A stretch of 64,000 nt of DNA from Arctopsyche grandis. Lineage: Eukaryota; Arthropoda; Insecta; Trichoptera; Hydropsychidae. Position 1 is the stretch's first letter. The number at the start of each line of letters is the position of its first letter. Under the pieces are notes generated by a model. The model did no database searches and was not told the DNA's origin. It saw only the letters and a list, made by a program, of their open reading frames with translations. The translations under genes and the position numbers were made by a program. Shown here in pieces: positions 24,942 through 37,273 of this stretch. The stretch covers positions 15,418,001 to 15,482,000 of the forward strand of contig NC_135365.1 of assembly GCF_051622035.1 (NCBI RefSeq), in the 5' to 3' direction.

Positions 24942-25302
24942 GGTGCAAACGATCGACAAGCGCCAGACAGACTGAACCACAGATTAACGACACATGTACC
25001 TTATGCGTGCGCACTTCTCGCACTTACACTAAGCGAAATCTACCCGAAATCCCGACATACCTACCCTGTATACGTTCTGTGCTTCTGATACTTTAGTTCC
25101 AAATTTTGCCTTATTAAACTCGCCAGAAAGATCCAACTCAATTTTAATAATTACCATTTTAATAATTGCATCTGTGCACATCGAAAGGTTACTCGTCATC
25201 TGATGTGCAATCTATCATTCGTGAAGTCGAGAATTGCGTTTAAAGTAGCCATCCAGTTAATCTGTGGTTCAGTCTGTCTGTCGCTTTTCGATCGTTTGCA
25301 CC
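24942..25302. mobile_element. 361-bp foldback element with about 46-bp inverted ends
   Basis: The left end starts GGTGCAAACGATCGACAAGC and continues through ACAGACTGAACCACAGATTA. The right end is its inverse complement with only two or three differences. No ORF inside. Superfamily not assignable, since I see no clean target-site duplication. Confidence 0.75.
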
Positions 25303-27036
25303 AAACCCAGTGGTATATATTTTCTCATTTTAGTTTTTTTGACGATAAAGAAAATACACGAAATAAATCAATATTGAATTATAATATATTTATATACATA
25401 TGTACATGCATACACTTGAATGTGTAAAAATAACAATGTGTACATAAATGTTGAGGAAGGATATGACATTTCCGTACTTATAGCAAGTACATATATAAAT
25501 ACACATTCAAATCCAAATGAAAATCAAACAATTTAAATATGTATGTGTCAGTTACACTGCAGAGTAATAATCAATAAAATGTTAGCATTGAGTATATGTA
25601 CATGATGACAATAAAATAATGATCTATAACTACTGTACATATGTAAATGACTGTGTCAACTGACAAATTTTTGCAACAACAATAAAAAAACTATCGCAGG
25701 TAAAAACACAAATCGCAGATATGAATGGCAGCCAGTGGGAGCTCTCCTGTATATCCGAGAGGACTCAATTACAAGGTGGATCAAAAGAAGTGGTACAAAG
25801 GCAGACGCAGGAAAAGCAGAGTGGAAACGCCCGAACCAAACAGAACTTCTTTTAAGTAAATATTATATTTATTTTCAGATTATTGTGATAGGGATAAAAT
25901 ATTTGCATTAAATCATTGAACACCCCTGGATAAAGTTGAGCCACGTTTAATTTCGTTCGGCTGCTTGTTTAGAGAAAGCATACACACACAAACAATTTTC
26001 CAGTGGTTGTTTAGTTAACACACATAACAGGATTTAGTGCGAGAACAATAAGGTTTCGTATGTGGACGATATGAGAAATATCAGGGAAGATCAATCATTA
26101 TGTGTTATTTTAAATATATAAATATTCTACACAGTTATGAGTTTTCATTTATTTTGGGTCTTAGTTTTGTTATAGAAGTTCCAGCGATGTTCCAGCTGTA
26201 ACATAAAATATATATGTGCATATTTTATAGTTCGGAAATATTTGATTTTTCAAGTAATGTATTTTTGGCGATTGATTAGTTTGTTCGTATTATGTGTATA
26301 CGTCATAGTTTTACGTGGTAGCAATTGATCCGTTAAACTGTCACAAAACAACGGGCTGGTAAATTAAGTCAACGGTGGATTAAGAAGTTGTACAAGTGTA
26401 TAAAATACGTATCGCCGAACGACACCAACTTTTGAAAATGCATTTTGATATCGGAAAATCATTTGTAGGAAAAAATAGCTTTTACGTGTAGCCGTGAAAA
26501 TCAAAGGATTTTATAGAGTGTTGAACGTTAATGCGTTATTATTATGTACAATAACCTTAGAGATAAGTAAACGCTTTGTTCACATTCAAACATGAAAGTA
26601 ATATTTCAATATGAATTTCTTTTTTTTGAGTATTCAAATAAATTAAATTATAATATTTCCATATTCAAATAAATTATCTGTCATCATTGCTTTCTGGATA
26701 GGATGGAATGGAAAGTAATAAATGACAATTATTTAGTTTCGTAGGGATGGTGTATGTTTTCTGGTACAAATTTTGTATAGAATCATAAAAAAGAAGTTGA
26801 ATCTAACATAATATAATCAATCAATATTTATCGTTTTATGCAATATTGCATCAAAATTTCACAATAAGTTGTCAATTTCATATTATTTCATTATGTTCGT
26901 ATTCAAAACAATGGTGTTTACTTTTCTCAAAATGCTCATCTGAGAGGAGCTTCCAGTGCAATTATCTTTTCTATCCATAGAGAAATTTCCTGGCGAAGTT
27001 TCTCAAATATAAAAAAAAAAAAATGAGCGGTTAAGT
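25303..27036. other. Intergenic, no gene seen
   Basis: Mostly AT-rich. A patch at about 25695-25855 is less AT-rich and decodes in part as WIKRSGTKADAGKAEWKRP, possibly another repeat, but I cannot place it. Confidence 0.4.
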
Positions 27037-27797
27037 CAGTGATACACAACCTTTTTGACAGATAGGCCAATTTGTCTATTTTCTAATTGTTCAGACAGAG
27101 CTGGATTGAAATGAATAAAGACTAGGCTATCCAATTGTGAAGCCTCTTCAAGCCTTGGGAAAACAATAATTCTGAATCATTTTTGGGGGAGGAACTTGTT
27201 TATAATTTTGAAAATACAATATTCCCCCTTTTTGGAATGTGAAATAACTACTACAGAAAAGGCATGCGCCGTTTTTTTCTTTATTACTCTTAATGTTCAT
27301 ATTGTTTATATGTCAAAATTTGTTTAAATACATTTTGTTGTGCTGTGTAAAAATTTAAAAAAAAATCTTGTTTTGATAAAATGTGATATTTTTAATAATA
27401 ACCATATTAAAATTATATAGAATTCAATTATAATTGAAAGTGGCATTAGTCCCCTTTTCTTCATTTCGAGAAATATCTCGCAAAACATTAAATAAAATAT
27501 ATTGCGTTTATATTTAATATGTATCTATATTTAAAAATACTGGTGGCCTGTAATACGTTTATTCTGTTTTTCTGAGATTCTGGACATAACGACTTAAAAT
27601 AAGTGATTTGAAAGAAGCAAATTTTCAATTAAGTCAAACAGAAATAGTGTTTTTGGAACTGAAAATTGGAATTTCACCACTTTCAAAATAGCGGCTTATA
27701 TTTTGATTCTGTATTTTGACATATGTAGATATTTTTCATATTCAATGAAACACTTGGTGATGAATTAAATCATTTTGCCACGGGTTGTGCATCGCTG
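27037..27797. mobile_element. Non-autonomous hAT element
   Basis: The left end CAGTGATACACAACC and the right end (inverse complement CAGCGATGCACAACC) are terminal inverted repeats. The flanks GGTTAAGT (27029-27036) and GGATAAGT (27798-27805) form an 8-bp duplication with one mismatch. The 761-bp interior has no recognisable transposase. A related end (GTGATACACAACATCGC) occurs at 55200. Confidence 0.82.
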
Positions 27798-27805
27798 GGA
27801 TAAGT

Positions 27806-28742
27806 TACATTGTATATAAAATATACATATGTAAATTCAGTCCATTCCGTTATTGAATTCGTCTAAATTTTTCGGAATATTGTTCAACAGGTGGTGTAAT
27901 CGTTCAAATGAGACTACAAGTGGTTGATGCGTAGTTTTTTTTATTAAATCACATACTAAATAAAAAAAACGTTAAATGGCCATTGAATAAAATATTGCGC
28001 TATTACAAAATATAATTGATAGGGTTTTAATTGACCACTGGTAGTCATGAAAAGGTTACTTAGAGCTAATGGCAGTGTAACGACACAAAAGAATGAAATT
28101 TGAGATATGACAGAGCGGAGGTAAGTCAAAAGACACCACAATAAAGACAGTCGATAAAGCTTTTACGATGTTTGTCAAGTGTAAACTAAAGGCATTTCAA
28201 GGATTAGCGAGTGCTCGTTGAAAAGATTCAATGTAAAGATCGAGGTCTTCACGTGTTGACCGTCAAGGAGGGTTTCTTAAACCTTTCTACTGAGAAAATC
28301 GATGACGAATAACACTGATTTCCTTCGAATTTTCTTCGTATGGTTATTGTTGTTCGTGGAAATGCATCTAAATTTCAATGCCCTCAAATTAATTTGTTTT
28401 TTATATTGCAACAGTTGTTACTGAGGTTTATTTTTCAGTTTCATTACATGCATGAATTCAACCGGATATTGGATAGGTTGAAGCGCCTGAAAGAATTAAT
28501 TGACATTCGAATCCCAGAAGCCAATTTACATCGTATAATTAAGTGCGTTTCTATGTAGATACGTTTGAGCAGACTGGTCCAATTATTACGTATCCAAGGA
28601 ACGTGGAATCATAAGTACATATACATATGTAAATGCTTACAGTTTTAATGAAAATTCTAAAAATGCACTTATTTTCATGGATCTAATATTGTTGAACAAC
28701 CGAAGATGGAGATTAAAGTACATACTGTTTTTATATATAATA
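27806..28742. other. Intergenic, no gene seen
   Basis: Contains a 61-codon hydrophobic ORF at 27956-28141 (-) without identifiable features. A chemoreceptor exon remnant is conceivable but unsupported. Confidence 0.35.
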
Positions 28743-29057
28743 CTAGCTGAACCCCGGCATGCGTTGCAATGCCATAATAACGCATGCAATTCCCATTCCC
28801 GTTCTCGTTCCCGTTTCCGTTCTCGTTCCCGTTCCCACTTGTCGGAAAAACGCAGATAGCGAACACATTTGAAATTATTGCGTTGCAATGACACTCATTC
28901 GCGTTTTTCCCGTTTCCGTTACCGTTTTTTTTGACAGTAATCATCCCGGACATGCACACAACAAATCCTGAAAGTTTCATCGTAATCGGTTCAGTGGTTT
29001 AGCAACCTATTCGAGACACACACACACACACAGACATTCATTTTTATATATATAGAT
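28743..29057 (+). repeat. Repeat family C copy 2, with CCCGTT hexamers
   Basis: Begins TAGCTGAACCCCGGCATGCG and contains an array of CCCGTT/CTCGTT hexamers at 28788-28835. It continues AACACATTTGAAATTATTGC and ATCGTAATCGGTTCAGTGG, then (CA)n and CATTCATTTTTATATATATA. The Ser-Arg and Gly-Asn ORFs here are translations of the hexamers. Confidence 0.8.
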
Positions 29058-29672
29058 ATATTTTGGATCTTTAATATATCCATACATATATAATGTACTG
29101 AAATTTCTACTTATTCGTTTAATTTAATTTTTTGTCCTTTCTCATAGATTGTATTAAAATTTATTCTTAATCATTTCTACGCTACGTTTCTCGAAGGTTC
29201 CAATGCTATGTGTATTTTTAAATTTGTAAACAGTATATGTACTGTATATTGTATTGGAAAAGGTCGTATTATAGTCGGCGTAGTAGGTTCTACGACGCGC
29301 TACGAATTTTCCTCAGTGAACGTTTGTCCAGCGTAGAGGACAGATCTCTTCCTTTCTCGTCACAAAGTATCTAAATTTGAATCGATATCATTTTGTATAA
29401 ACAATAAAGATTGAAAGCTAGCATTTATTTCATAATAATTCACTGAATTATTAAATAAAATATCGGTGATGAATATACATTTTAATTTTTGAGATTTATT
29501 GTGAATAATAAACATGTTGCCTTGATTAAAAAAAATTAATTAATTAATTTCATAGTTAGGTTGATTGAAATATGTCATACATATACATATAATGTGTTTA
29601 ATATTTGTAACAAAATTTATTTTTAAAAAAGTTTAAACCAAAAAGTAAATTTTAGGTAAAGAAAGAGTTAAG

Positions 29673-32600
29673 ATGGTGGATAAACTGCACGAATACGAAG
29701 GATGGTTGGGTCGAGCTCATATATGGAGAGACCAGATTCGTGCAAGAGTGACTAATTGGCAAAAACCCATAATTTTAAAAGATCTCCAAGCAAAACTTTC
29801 AGGAAAACCAAGGCCCCCTACAGATCTCGAGATATCGCAAGTGAAAAAATCTGATGAAGATTACTCACATATTTACAGGTAATTTGTGAAAATTTCTATT
29901 AATAATACGGTATATTAGAACAAAACGATTTTAGCAATTATTTTACAGAAAGAAAACCAGAAGAGAGTTGGTACGCATTTCTTCAGCTGTTATGGGGATT
30001 GAATTTTCATATGCTGGTGAAACTGCTTTTGTGTCTCCGACGTTATTGAAGATAGGCGTGGAGCATCAGCACATGACGTTAGTATGGGCATTGTCTCCGT
30101 TGGTGGGATTCTTTCTGACTCCAATATTGGGATCGTTAAGTGATCGCTGCAGGATGTCTTTTGGACGGAGAAGACCGTTCATACTTTTGCTCTCTGTCGG
30201 TGTGTTCTTAGGTAATCAGATGCGCTTTTTTTACTTTGGGTATGTTTATTACATATACATATATGTATATTAATCAATCATATATCAAGGTGCATTATGT
30301 AGCAAATAAATTTTAATCTAACCTAGTATAATATTACAAAATCAAATATTATTAAATGTTTGCATCAACAAATTAACAATGAAATATAAAAAGCGTAGTG
30401 GAATAACATACAAAATATCACATATTAAATCAACAATGTTCACAACAAATAATTTTATAACATCAAGGATTACTACTGGTTCCAAATGGTGAAGATATTG
30501 GATATGCCCTCGGAGATGTTTATACGCATAGAAACGAAACTGAAATCGAAATGTCGTTACCAATATTGTCCCATAGAACATCGGCGAATAAAGACATTGA
30601 ATTTAATATAAACAATTCTACCGACTACTCCGGACAAACAAACGCAATAACTCCTCATCCTTGGGGAGTATTTTTTACAATACTGGGTACGGTTTTATTA
30701 GATTTCGACGCTGACGCTTGTCAAAGTCCAGCTAGAGCTTATCTGTTAGACGTTACATTACCGGGTAAGTCATTTAAAATAAATCACTGAAATATATATT
30801 AAAACTTTTATTGTTCAAAATATATATGCACACATTTACAGAAGATCATGCAAGGGGATTAAGCACATTTACAGTCATGGCTGGTCTTGGAGGTTTCTGT
30901 GGATATGCTCTTGGTGGGATAAACTGGGACGTAACTGCATTAGGTATACAACTATTATTATTTTCAAACCATTTAATAAAATAATTCAAATTAATCATAC
31001 ATATACATAATTGTCAGATTCATTGGGTAAAATAGGTTTTTTTTATTTTTCTTATAAATATTTCATCTTTAAATGTAAATTTCAGCTGTAAATGGTATTT
31101 TAGAAGTATGAGTGCATTAATAGAGAAATAAAAAAACATAATTTGAAAAGATGCATAAAGGTCTGTTCATACCTATCCAGCACGACCCGTATCCTGCAGG
31201 TGTCCTGCAAGTGCGGATAGTATTCTTTGGTACATTATATGGACGTATTCATACTCCATTCGCGCATGCGCATTTACGCAATCATGCGCGTCCAAATATA
31301 ATGTACTAAAGAATACTGTCCGTACTTGCAGGATACTTGCAGGATTCGGGTCGTGCTGCATATGTATGAACAGACCTTAAGAAGATAAAGATTCTATATA
31401 AATTATTGTTTTTAGGAGTGTTGTTTGGTGGACATGTAAGGGCAGTTTTTTCTCTGATTACTGTCATATTTATAATATGTGTCACGTATACAATTACAAG
31501 TTTTGATGAAATTCCACTTAATATATTAGAAGATGAAGCTCATATCCATGATATTATTTTAACATCAAACGCTCATGATGAAAATAAAATGATAAATTGT
31601 GACCCAGAAAGATCTTATGGTGCTGTAGAAGATAATGTTCAATTGACAACCACAGAAAATGTAATGAAATGTTAATGTTGATATAATTATTTTAACGTAG
31701 TTATGTAATTCTAAAAAAATAGGTTTAATGTGGGATTGTTATTTATTTTAGAAAAATCCATTTAAAAATGCTTTAAATGAAATGTCGTCAGATGGTGGAA
31801 GTACTGAAAATTTTGAAGAAACAAATCCTTTCAGACATACAGTAATCGAAACAACCAACGATTGTTTATGTAGTGATCAAAATACATCATACAATTGTGA
31901 AAAAGAACCATATGTTTCACAAGTTACCGATTTAGAGGAAACAATATCATTAAAACACTATTTACTATCAATTGTTATAATGCCATTTTCTTTGAGAATA
32001 GTATGCTTGACTAATTTATTCTGTTGGATGGCACATGTGTGCTATTCACTTTACTTCACTGATTTTGTGGGAGAAGCAGTTTTTCATGGAAATCCAGCGG
32101 TATTGATCATTTCAATAAAAATGCATTATGTATTATCAAAAATAATTCAAATTTTAAAATACGTGAATATATCTGTTTTAGGCACCGGAAGGTTCACTTT
32201 CACGAGATCTATACGAACAAGGTGTTCGATTTGGATGTTGGGGAATGTCGATGTATTCGCTTTCTTGTGCTTGCTACTCTTTAGTAATAGAAAAACTGAT
32301 CAAGAAATATGGGTTATTAAGCATTTCTATCTAAAGCCTATTTAACCTTGATTTAATAGATTATATTTTCCAATGTCAATGTCTTCATCTTTAGCACTGT
32401 ACTGTGTTCATAAGGCTTCTTTTCGCACACGTCATTAATCGAATGTACACATATCATGTACAAAATATGCAAAAAAATCGATATAAGCATTTTTTTTTAT
32501 GAAGCTGCAAAGTTTGTTTCATTTCTGTATAATTTGATTTCAGAGCTAAAAAAATGTATATAGGAGGTTTACTTACATACAGTTTGGGAATGATGTTAAT

Positions 32601-33054
32601 GGCTTTGACTAAGCATAAGGCAGGAGTGATTTTCTTTAGTTGGACGGCTGGAGTAATGTATTCTACATTGTTTACAATGCCTTATTTGTTAGTGGCGCAT
32701 TATCATGCTCGAGGAGTGGTAAATATATATATTTTAAATATGAAATAATGGTATAAAATATTAATATTAAACTTTCTCCACGCAGTGTAACTTATGTATT
32801 TGTTATATACTTGTTCATTTTAGTTTGAAGTAACATCTGAAGGTGAGGCTAAGTTTGATAGTCAACTTCGAGGACTCGGAACTGATGTAGCAATCGTTAG
32901 CAGTATGGTGTTTTTAGCACAATTTATGTTGTCAATGTGCATGGGTTCAATTGTGAGCTATTCAGGAACTACCACGGCAGTTGTTAGTGTAGCAAGTTGT
33001 TTGGCTTTTCTTGGTGCTATATCTGCATCTCAAATTATGTATCTTGATTTGTAA
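29673..33054 (+). CDS. SLC45-family proton-coupled sugar transporter
   Basis: Nine exons: 29673-29878, 29949-30211, 30468-30764, 30842-30943, 31416-31660, 31752-32099, 32182-32312, 32544-32718 and 32824-33054. They sum to 1998 nt (665 aa) and every phase closes. Family marks: a pre-helix segment KKTRRELVRISSAVMGIEFS; helix 1 with YAGETAFVSPTLL; the loop 2-3 motif SDRCRMSFGRRRPF, which fits the R-x-GRRRP signature of SLC45; and a long acidic cytosolic loop between helices 6 and 7 (roughly residues 310-420). Helices 7-12 follow, with YFTDFVGEAVFHGNP as in SLC45A1-4. Known members are H+-coupled sucrose/glucose transporters in plasma or vesicle membranes. The start is the first ATG, 24 nt from the preceding in-frame region and followed by MVDKLHEYEGWLGRAH. 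A 219-bp palindromic MITE lies in intron 4. Confidence in the family is high; the exact paralogue is unknown. Confidence 0.95.
31159..31377. mobile_element. 219-bp palindromic MITE copy 1, PIF/Harbinger-like
   Basis: Ends AGGTCTGTTCATACC and GAACAGACCT within inverted repeats of about 90 bp, so the whole element can fold back. Flanked by TAA on both sides (31156-31158 and 31378-31380). A 3-bp TWA duplication is the hallmark of PIF/Harbinger. It lies inside intron 4 of the SLC45 gene. Confidence 0.9.
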
Positions 33055-33363
33055 AAAAAAAAACATAAAAGAGAAATTTATTTTCGCAACATTTTCTATT
33101 CATGTCTAAACATGGGAATTGAAAAAAGAACAGGGTTTAGATATTCATCTATGGAAAAATGTTATTTATCAAATTAAACTGAATTTTGAAATGTATGTAT
33201 ATCTAATTGTTAAGAAAAATTAAATTATTTCAGAAGTATATGTAAATTTTACCGTTAAGCACAAATTTGCTGTTGAGTATGATATAGCTTTATGATTTAT
33301 GATTCTATATTTTATTTCAATGGTAGCAAAATAGTATTATTAATTTTATTGATATTTATGTGT

Positions 33364-33369
33364 AATAAA
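33364..33369 (+). terminator. Probable poly(A) signal of the SLC45 gene
   Basis: AATAAA about 310 bases after the stop codon, before the first transposon sequence begins at 33427. Other weaker candidates exist. Confidence 0.5.
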
Positions 33370-33426
33370 AATATAAAAATGTATTTCTGAGTTTTATTTT
33401 ACTTTAAGATTCTTTAAAGCTATCCT

Positions 33427-34953
33427 CATGGTTGTAGAATAGCCGGTACGCGCCGGTACGGCGTCCCGCTGCCTATTATCAGCACCGGGTCGCGACCCGC
33501 CATAAAAATTTCAAAAATAAAAATAATTAGTATAAAATTTTAATTTTTTAGAAAAATGTTACTATAAACAAGGAGCGCTGTATATATACGAGGCACCAGA
33601 TGTGTCTCTAGCACATTTAAATATTGGTCCCCATTCATGGACCCATTAACGAAATAAATGGGGCCTGGACCTTTTTTCTTTTGAGTATGACAGCTCAAAC
33701 CATTGTTTAGGGTGGATGTTTAAGTGTTCTCAGGGGCGGCGACGAAGGATACATTCATCGCTCGAAGATTGCTTTGAGGATGTATTTCTTGCACAATGCA
33801 AAAAAAAGTCTGATATTTTTTGTATGGTCACGAGAAGCAATGCAATAAATTAAGGAGTATTGGGTGCGCATCTGGCAAGTGTCTCAAATAACATGATACT
33901 GTATTTTCTGTAGTTCGTTCTCATCCTTTGAGTTAGACGGGCGATAATATTTTTCTTTTTATTTTAAATAGTTAAAGTTGTTAAAGTTTTAAATTAGTTA
34001 ATTTAATTCTAGTTAATAATAATATTTTAGACAGTGCTAAATAGCTTTATGTCGTAATTAAAATTCATGTTTAGTCATCAAGTAGTTTAACCATATGTAT
34101 GTTTATTGTTTTGTTTACTGCATTATACATATACAATATACGTATTTCAATTTGATTTAAAATTATAAAAATAGTTTTTCAAAACGAAAGTTATGTTCGA
34201 TACAAAATTTTTTTGTCAAACGAAGTAAATTAAATGAATCTGAAAACAGTGTTGCGTCTGTAAAATCAAATGAAGAAAATAACATCAATTTATAATCTCG
34301 TAGTATAAATATAATAAATGATGGTAGTGATGGTGATGCGATATGTTTGTCTTCCTGGCCAGATGTTTGGAGTATGGAGATGTGGAAAGAAAAAATACAA
34401 ATATCCCTTGTTAATATGTAAGTCTAATAATATTGTATGTGATATTTGTTGTAATTTAAAAGTCTTTCAACTTCTAAATCTAAAGGAGTTAGCATTTCTG
34501 AAGAATGGAGCTCGATTTCAATTTCTATAACACTTACGGAAACAACATGAGCGCTAAATTAGCATCTTTGAGATAAAAAATTGACGATTATTTGAAATCA
34601 CAAGCGCATATTAACCCCGAAAAAATTATAGTAATTTCGAAAGAGCAGCCTTTTGAAAAGATTTTAGATATTATGAATGACTTCGACATTGTATCAACCA
34701 GTAAAGTTTTTAGAACTGCGTATTTTATAGTTAAACATGGTAGACCATATTCTGATTGTTTTGATCTATTACTTTTACAAGAATTAAATGGATTGGAAAT
34801 TAGCTATAGTTTGCATTCGCGTTATAGTGCAATAAATATAATTGATCATGTCGGTCAAAACATGAAATCTCGGGTATGCGAAAAAATTATAGAATAAAAA
34901 ATTTGTGCAAAATTGAGCGTACCGGCACCTCGAAATTTAGCACTACACCACTG
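33427..34953 (+). mobile_element. hAT transposon, KIAA1586-like transposase remnant
   Basis: A 1527-bp element flanked by GCTATCCT (33419-33426) and GTTATCCT (34954-34961), an 8-bp duplication with one change. Ends are CATGGTTGTAGAAT, and right-end inverse complement CAGTGGTGTAGTGCTAAATT. At 34318-34530 and 34592-34897 the interior decodes, with frame breaks, to parts of a KIAA1586-like hAT transposase. An N-terminal zinc-finger-like region (WPDVWSMEMWKEK, VCDICC) is followed by VFRTAYFIVKHGRPYSDCFD and LLLQELNGLEISYSLHSRY. The DDE core is mostly absent. It abuts the SLC45 3' end, so late read-through transcripts could include it. Confidence 0.88.
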
Positions 34954-35320
34954 GTTATCCTATCAAATTATGATTATTGATTATTGATTATGTGATTATT
35001 CCGCACAAAACGATCTCGCGCACGTCACTAAGGTCTCGATCAAGGAACATCTGGCACCCGAAAATTCTATCCATCGAGATTTACCCACGTGAAATATCAT
35101 ACAAACGAGAACTCGAATGCTAGATAATCCGTTTTTGCTTTGCGATTTTCATGGCAAAGATTGTCGTTTGCGTGATCGGAATGTGCGAAATAATCAATTT
35201 ACCAAATAATATGTAGATATTTTAATTTGCTAATGGTCAAAAAAAATTGTATTTCGATCATCCTGCAAAAAACTCTCAAAATAAACAACTGTCATCTGAT
35301 CGTGTGACAGTTTATCCGTC

Positions 35321-36565
35321 ATGAGTGTTAGATCAGTGTCGTTACTGTGCCGTCAAATAAACAATAATTGTAACCTTAGAATGATCACTAGATCACAAAT
35401 TAAATCATTTTCATCAAAAGAATTACAAGTGAATCATGTTAAAGATAAAAATCATTTTGCCGTGGAATTAAATGGAGGTATGTACATAAGGAAATTGTCC
35501 ATCATTGTGAAATATTTACTTAAATTTATCTAATTTTTTAATCTTCATAATATTTTTAGAGTATGCAACATTGGAATACAGTAGTAAGAACAATATGATT
35601 ACATTTCTTCATACAGAAGTACCTGAAGTTTTTCGAGGAAAAGGCGTTGGAAAAATTTTGGCTGAGGTTTGCTTTTTGTATATTAAACTTAGTTTGATGT
35701 AGGTACTTAATATTTTATATGTGATGAAATCATGACATGTATGCATGGGCGCCCGCAGAACATTTTCTAAGGGGGGGCAAAATATTTTTAGTAATTTTTT
35801 AATTTACTGTAGCGTATTTGTATGGTGAACGTAACGTAAAAACTAGTAAGGCATACCTGTCAAGTCGATGAAATCTTGGCTATTTTTGTATTCTCGCGTT
35901 TTCCAAAAATCAAACCAACTCAAGGCTTCAGTTTCAAAATTATCAAAATTATCAAAATATCAATGTAGCAACGCTAAGTTAAATTGTGCACTGTTGGCTT
36001 CACAAAATCGACTCTCCATTGAGTTAATTAGATAATCTAAGTATGGAATGTAAACTGTTTGTCTGAAGTACTCTTCAACACTTATGGTTCCCGGATTACT
36101 TCGATGCTTTTGTCTTCCACACTGTCTTGGGATAATCAGTTCAATATCCACTTTCTGTGCGAGTTGTACTGTTTTCTCAAAAATATCCCTGAAATAGTTA
36201 TCGGAATCACCTCGGTGAAGTTTTACTATACTGAGCAGGTTTCGAACTTGCACTTGGACTTCTGGAAGATGTATGTAGCTCATACAACTAAATATTTGAC
36301 TTTTTTTAATCAATCCAGGGGGGGGGGGGCAAGTGCCCCCCCTTGCCCCCCCCTGCGGGCGCCCATGTATGTATGTATGTTTTCTAGTTACATTCTACAT
36401 AGTATGTAGTTTTCATCACAATTTTCAATATCATTTTTCACTTTGAATTATATTAATTTATTTTAGGAGGCGTTGCAGTATGCAACAAAAAATAATTTAA
36501 AAATAAAAATTGAATGCGACTTTGTGCAAAAATACTATTCTGAAAATAAATCAAAATTTAAATAA
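35321..36565 (+). CDS. NATD1: NATD1-like small GNAT acetyltransferase
   Basis: Three exons, 35321-35477, 35560-35666 and 36467-36565, give a 120-aa protein. The C-terminal three quarters form the compact YjdJ-type GNAT domain of NATD1: KNHFAVELNGGEYATLEYS, then ITFLHTEVPEVFRGKGVGK with the acetyl-CoA pyrophosphate loop RGKGVG, then ALQYATKNNLKIKIECDFV and QKYYSE. The N-terminal 35 residues carry seven basic residues and no acidic ones (MSVRSVSLLCRQINNN, RMITRSQIKSFSS), so I infer a mitochondrial targeting peptide, probably cleaved near SFSS. Family function is largely unknown; it presumably acetylates a small molecule or protein. Intron 2 hosts a 624-bp hAT element. Confidence 0.93.
35744..36367 (-). 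mobile_element. hAT element with ZMYM1-like transposase piece
   Basis: A 624-bp element with near-identical inverted ends (CATGGGCGCCCGCAG, and inverse complement of CTGCGGGCGCCCATG). Flanked by CATGTATG (35736-35743) and TATGTATG (36368-36375), although this area is low complexity. On the minus strand at 35960-36313 one frame reads as the part of ZMYM1/P52rIPK-like hAT transposases just before the dimerisation domain: QLAQKVDIELIIPRQCGRQK, then EEYFRQTVYIPYLDYLINSM. It is internally deleted and non-autonomous. It interrupts intron 2 of the NATD1-like gene. Confidence 0.85.
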
Positions 36566-37273
36566 TCAATGTGCAATATAAACAATATATTTATACGTAT
36601 GTATATATTTTTGATGCGTCATATTTTATATCATATATATGTTTTTTTTTATTAATTTATATCCAGTTATTAAAAATCTGTTAAGTACATATGTATATCT
36701 GTGTGTTTTTTTTCATGTTAAGATTGAGGGTAACCATATTTCCCAAAACTCAAAACGGGACGCTCCGCAAAAAAATTGTCCCTCCCCCCTATTAAAAAAA
36801 TGTGTTGAAGTCCAAAAATTTTTATAATTTTTTCTTAAAATATCCATTAATACTTTCAAGGAATAATATTTTTTCAGAATATACAATTCTTGTGTAAAAG
36901 TAAAATAGAAACAAAATATATAATATACAACATTCATGCGCAGCAGGCTGATTTTTTTCTTCTGAAACGTGTAAAATAAGCAAATAAAATAACTAGATAT
37001 TAGATAGACAAATAATAAGATATTCTCAGTTTCTTTTAATTGCAACAATTATGTGCAACTGAAAATTTTGATTATATAATTAAATTTTTTTATTTTGTTT
37101 ATATAATTAAGTTATATAATTTTTACCTGAATGTAAATTTTCTTTAAAAGAAGAAAAAAAAACAAGATTAAAAATTAAATATGAAATGAAATAATTTTAT
37201 ATTTTGCAGCTATTTAAAAATAGTTATGAAAATAATAGCATAAAGCGATTTTTTTTCAGAAACATGTTAATGA
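36566..37273. other. Intergenic, no gene seen
   Basis: AT-rich. The words GGGTAACCATATTTCCC at about 36728-36744 and AAACGGGACAAATC near 37827 look like edges of an old transposon, but this cannot be proven here. Confidence 0.35.

Noticed and set aside
27956-28141. Hydrophobic 61-codon ORF as a chemoreceptor exon
   Set aside because: No conserved chemoreceptor motif and no adjoining exons in phase.
28675-28980. ORFs rich in Gly-Asn or Ser-Arg here and at 50328-50621
   Set aside because: Both are readings of the CCCGTT hexamer arrays in repeat family C.
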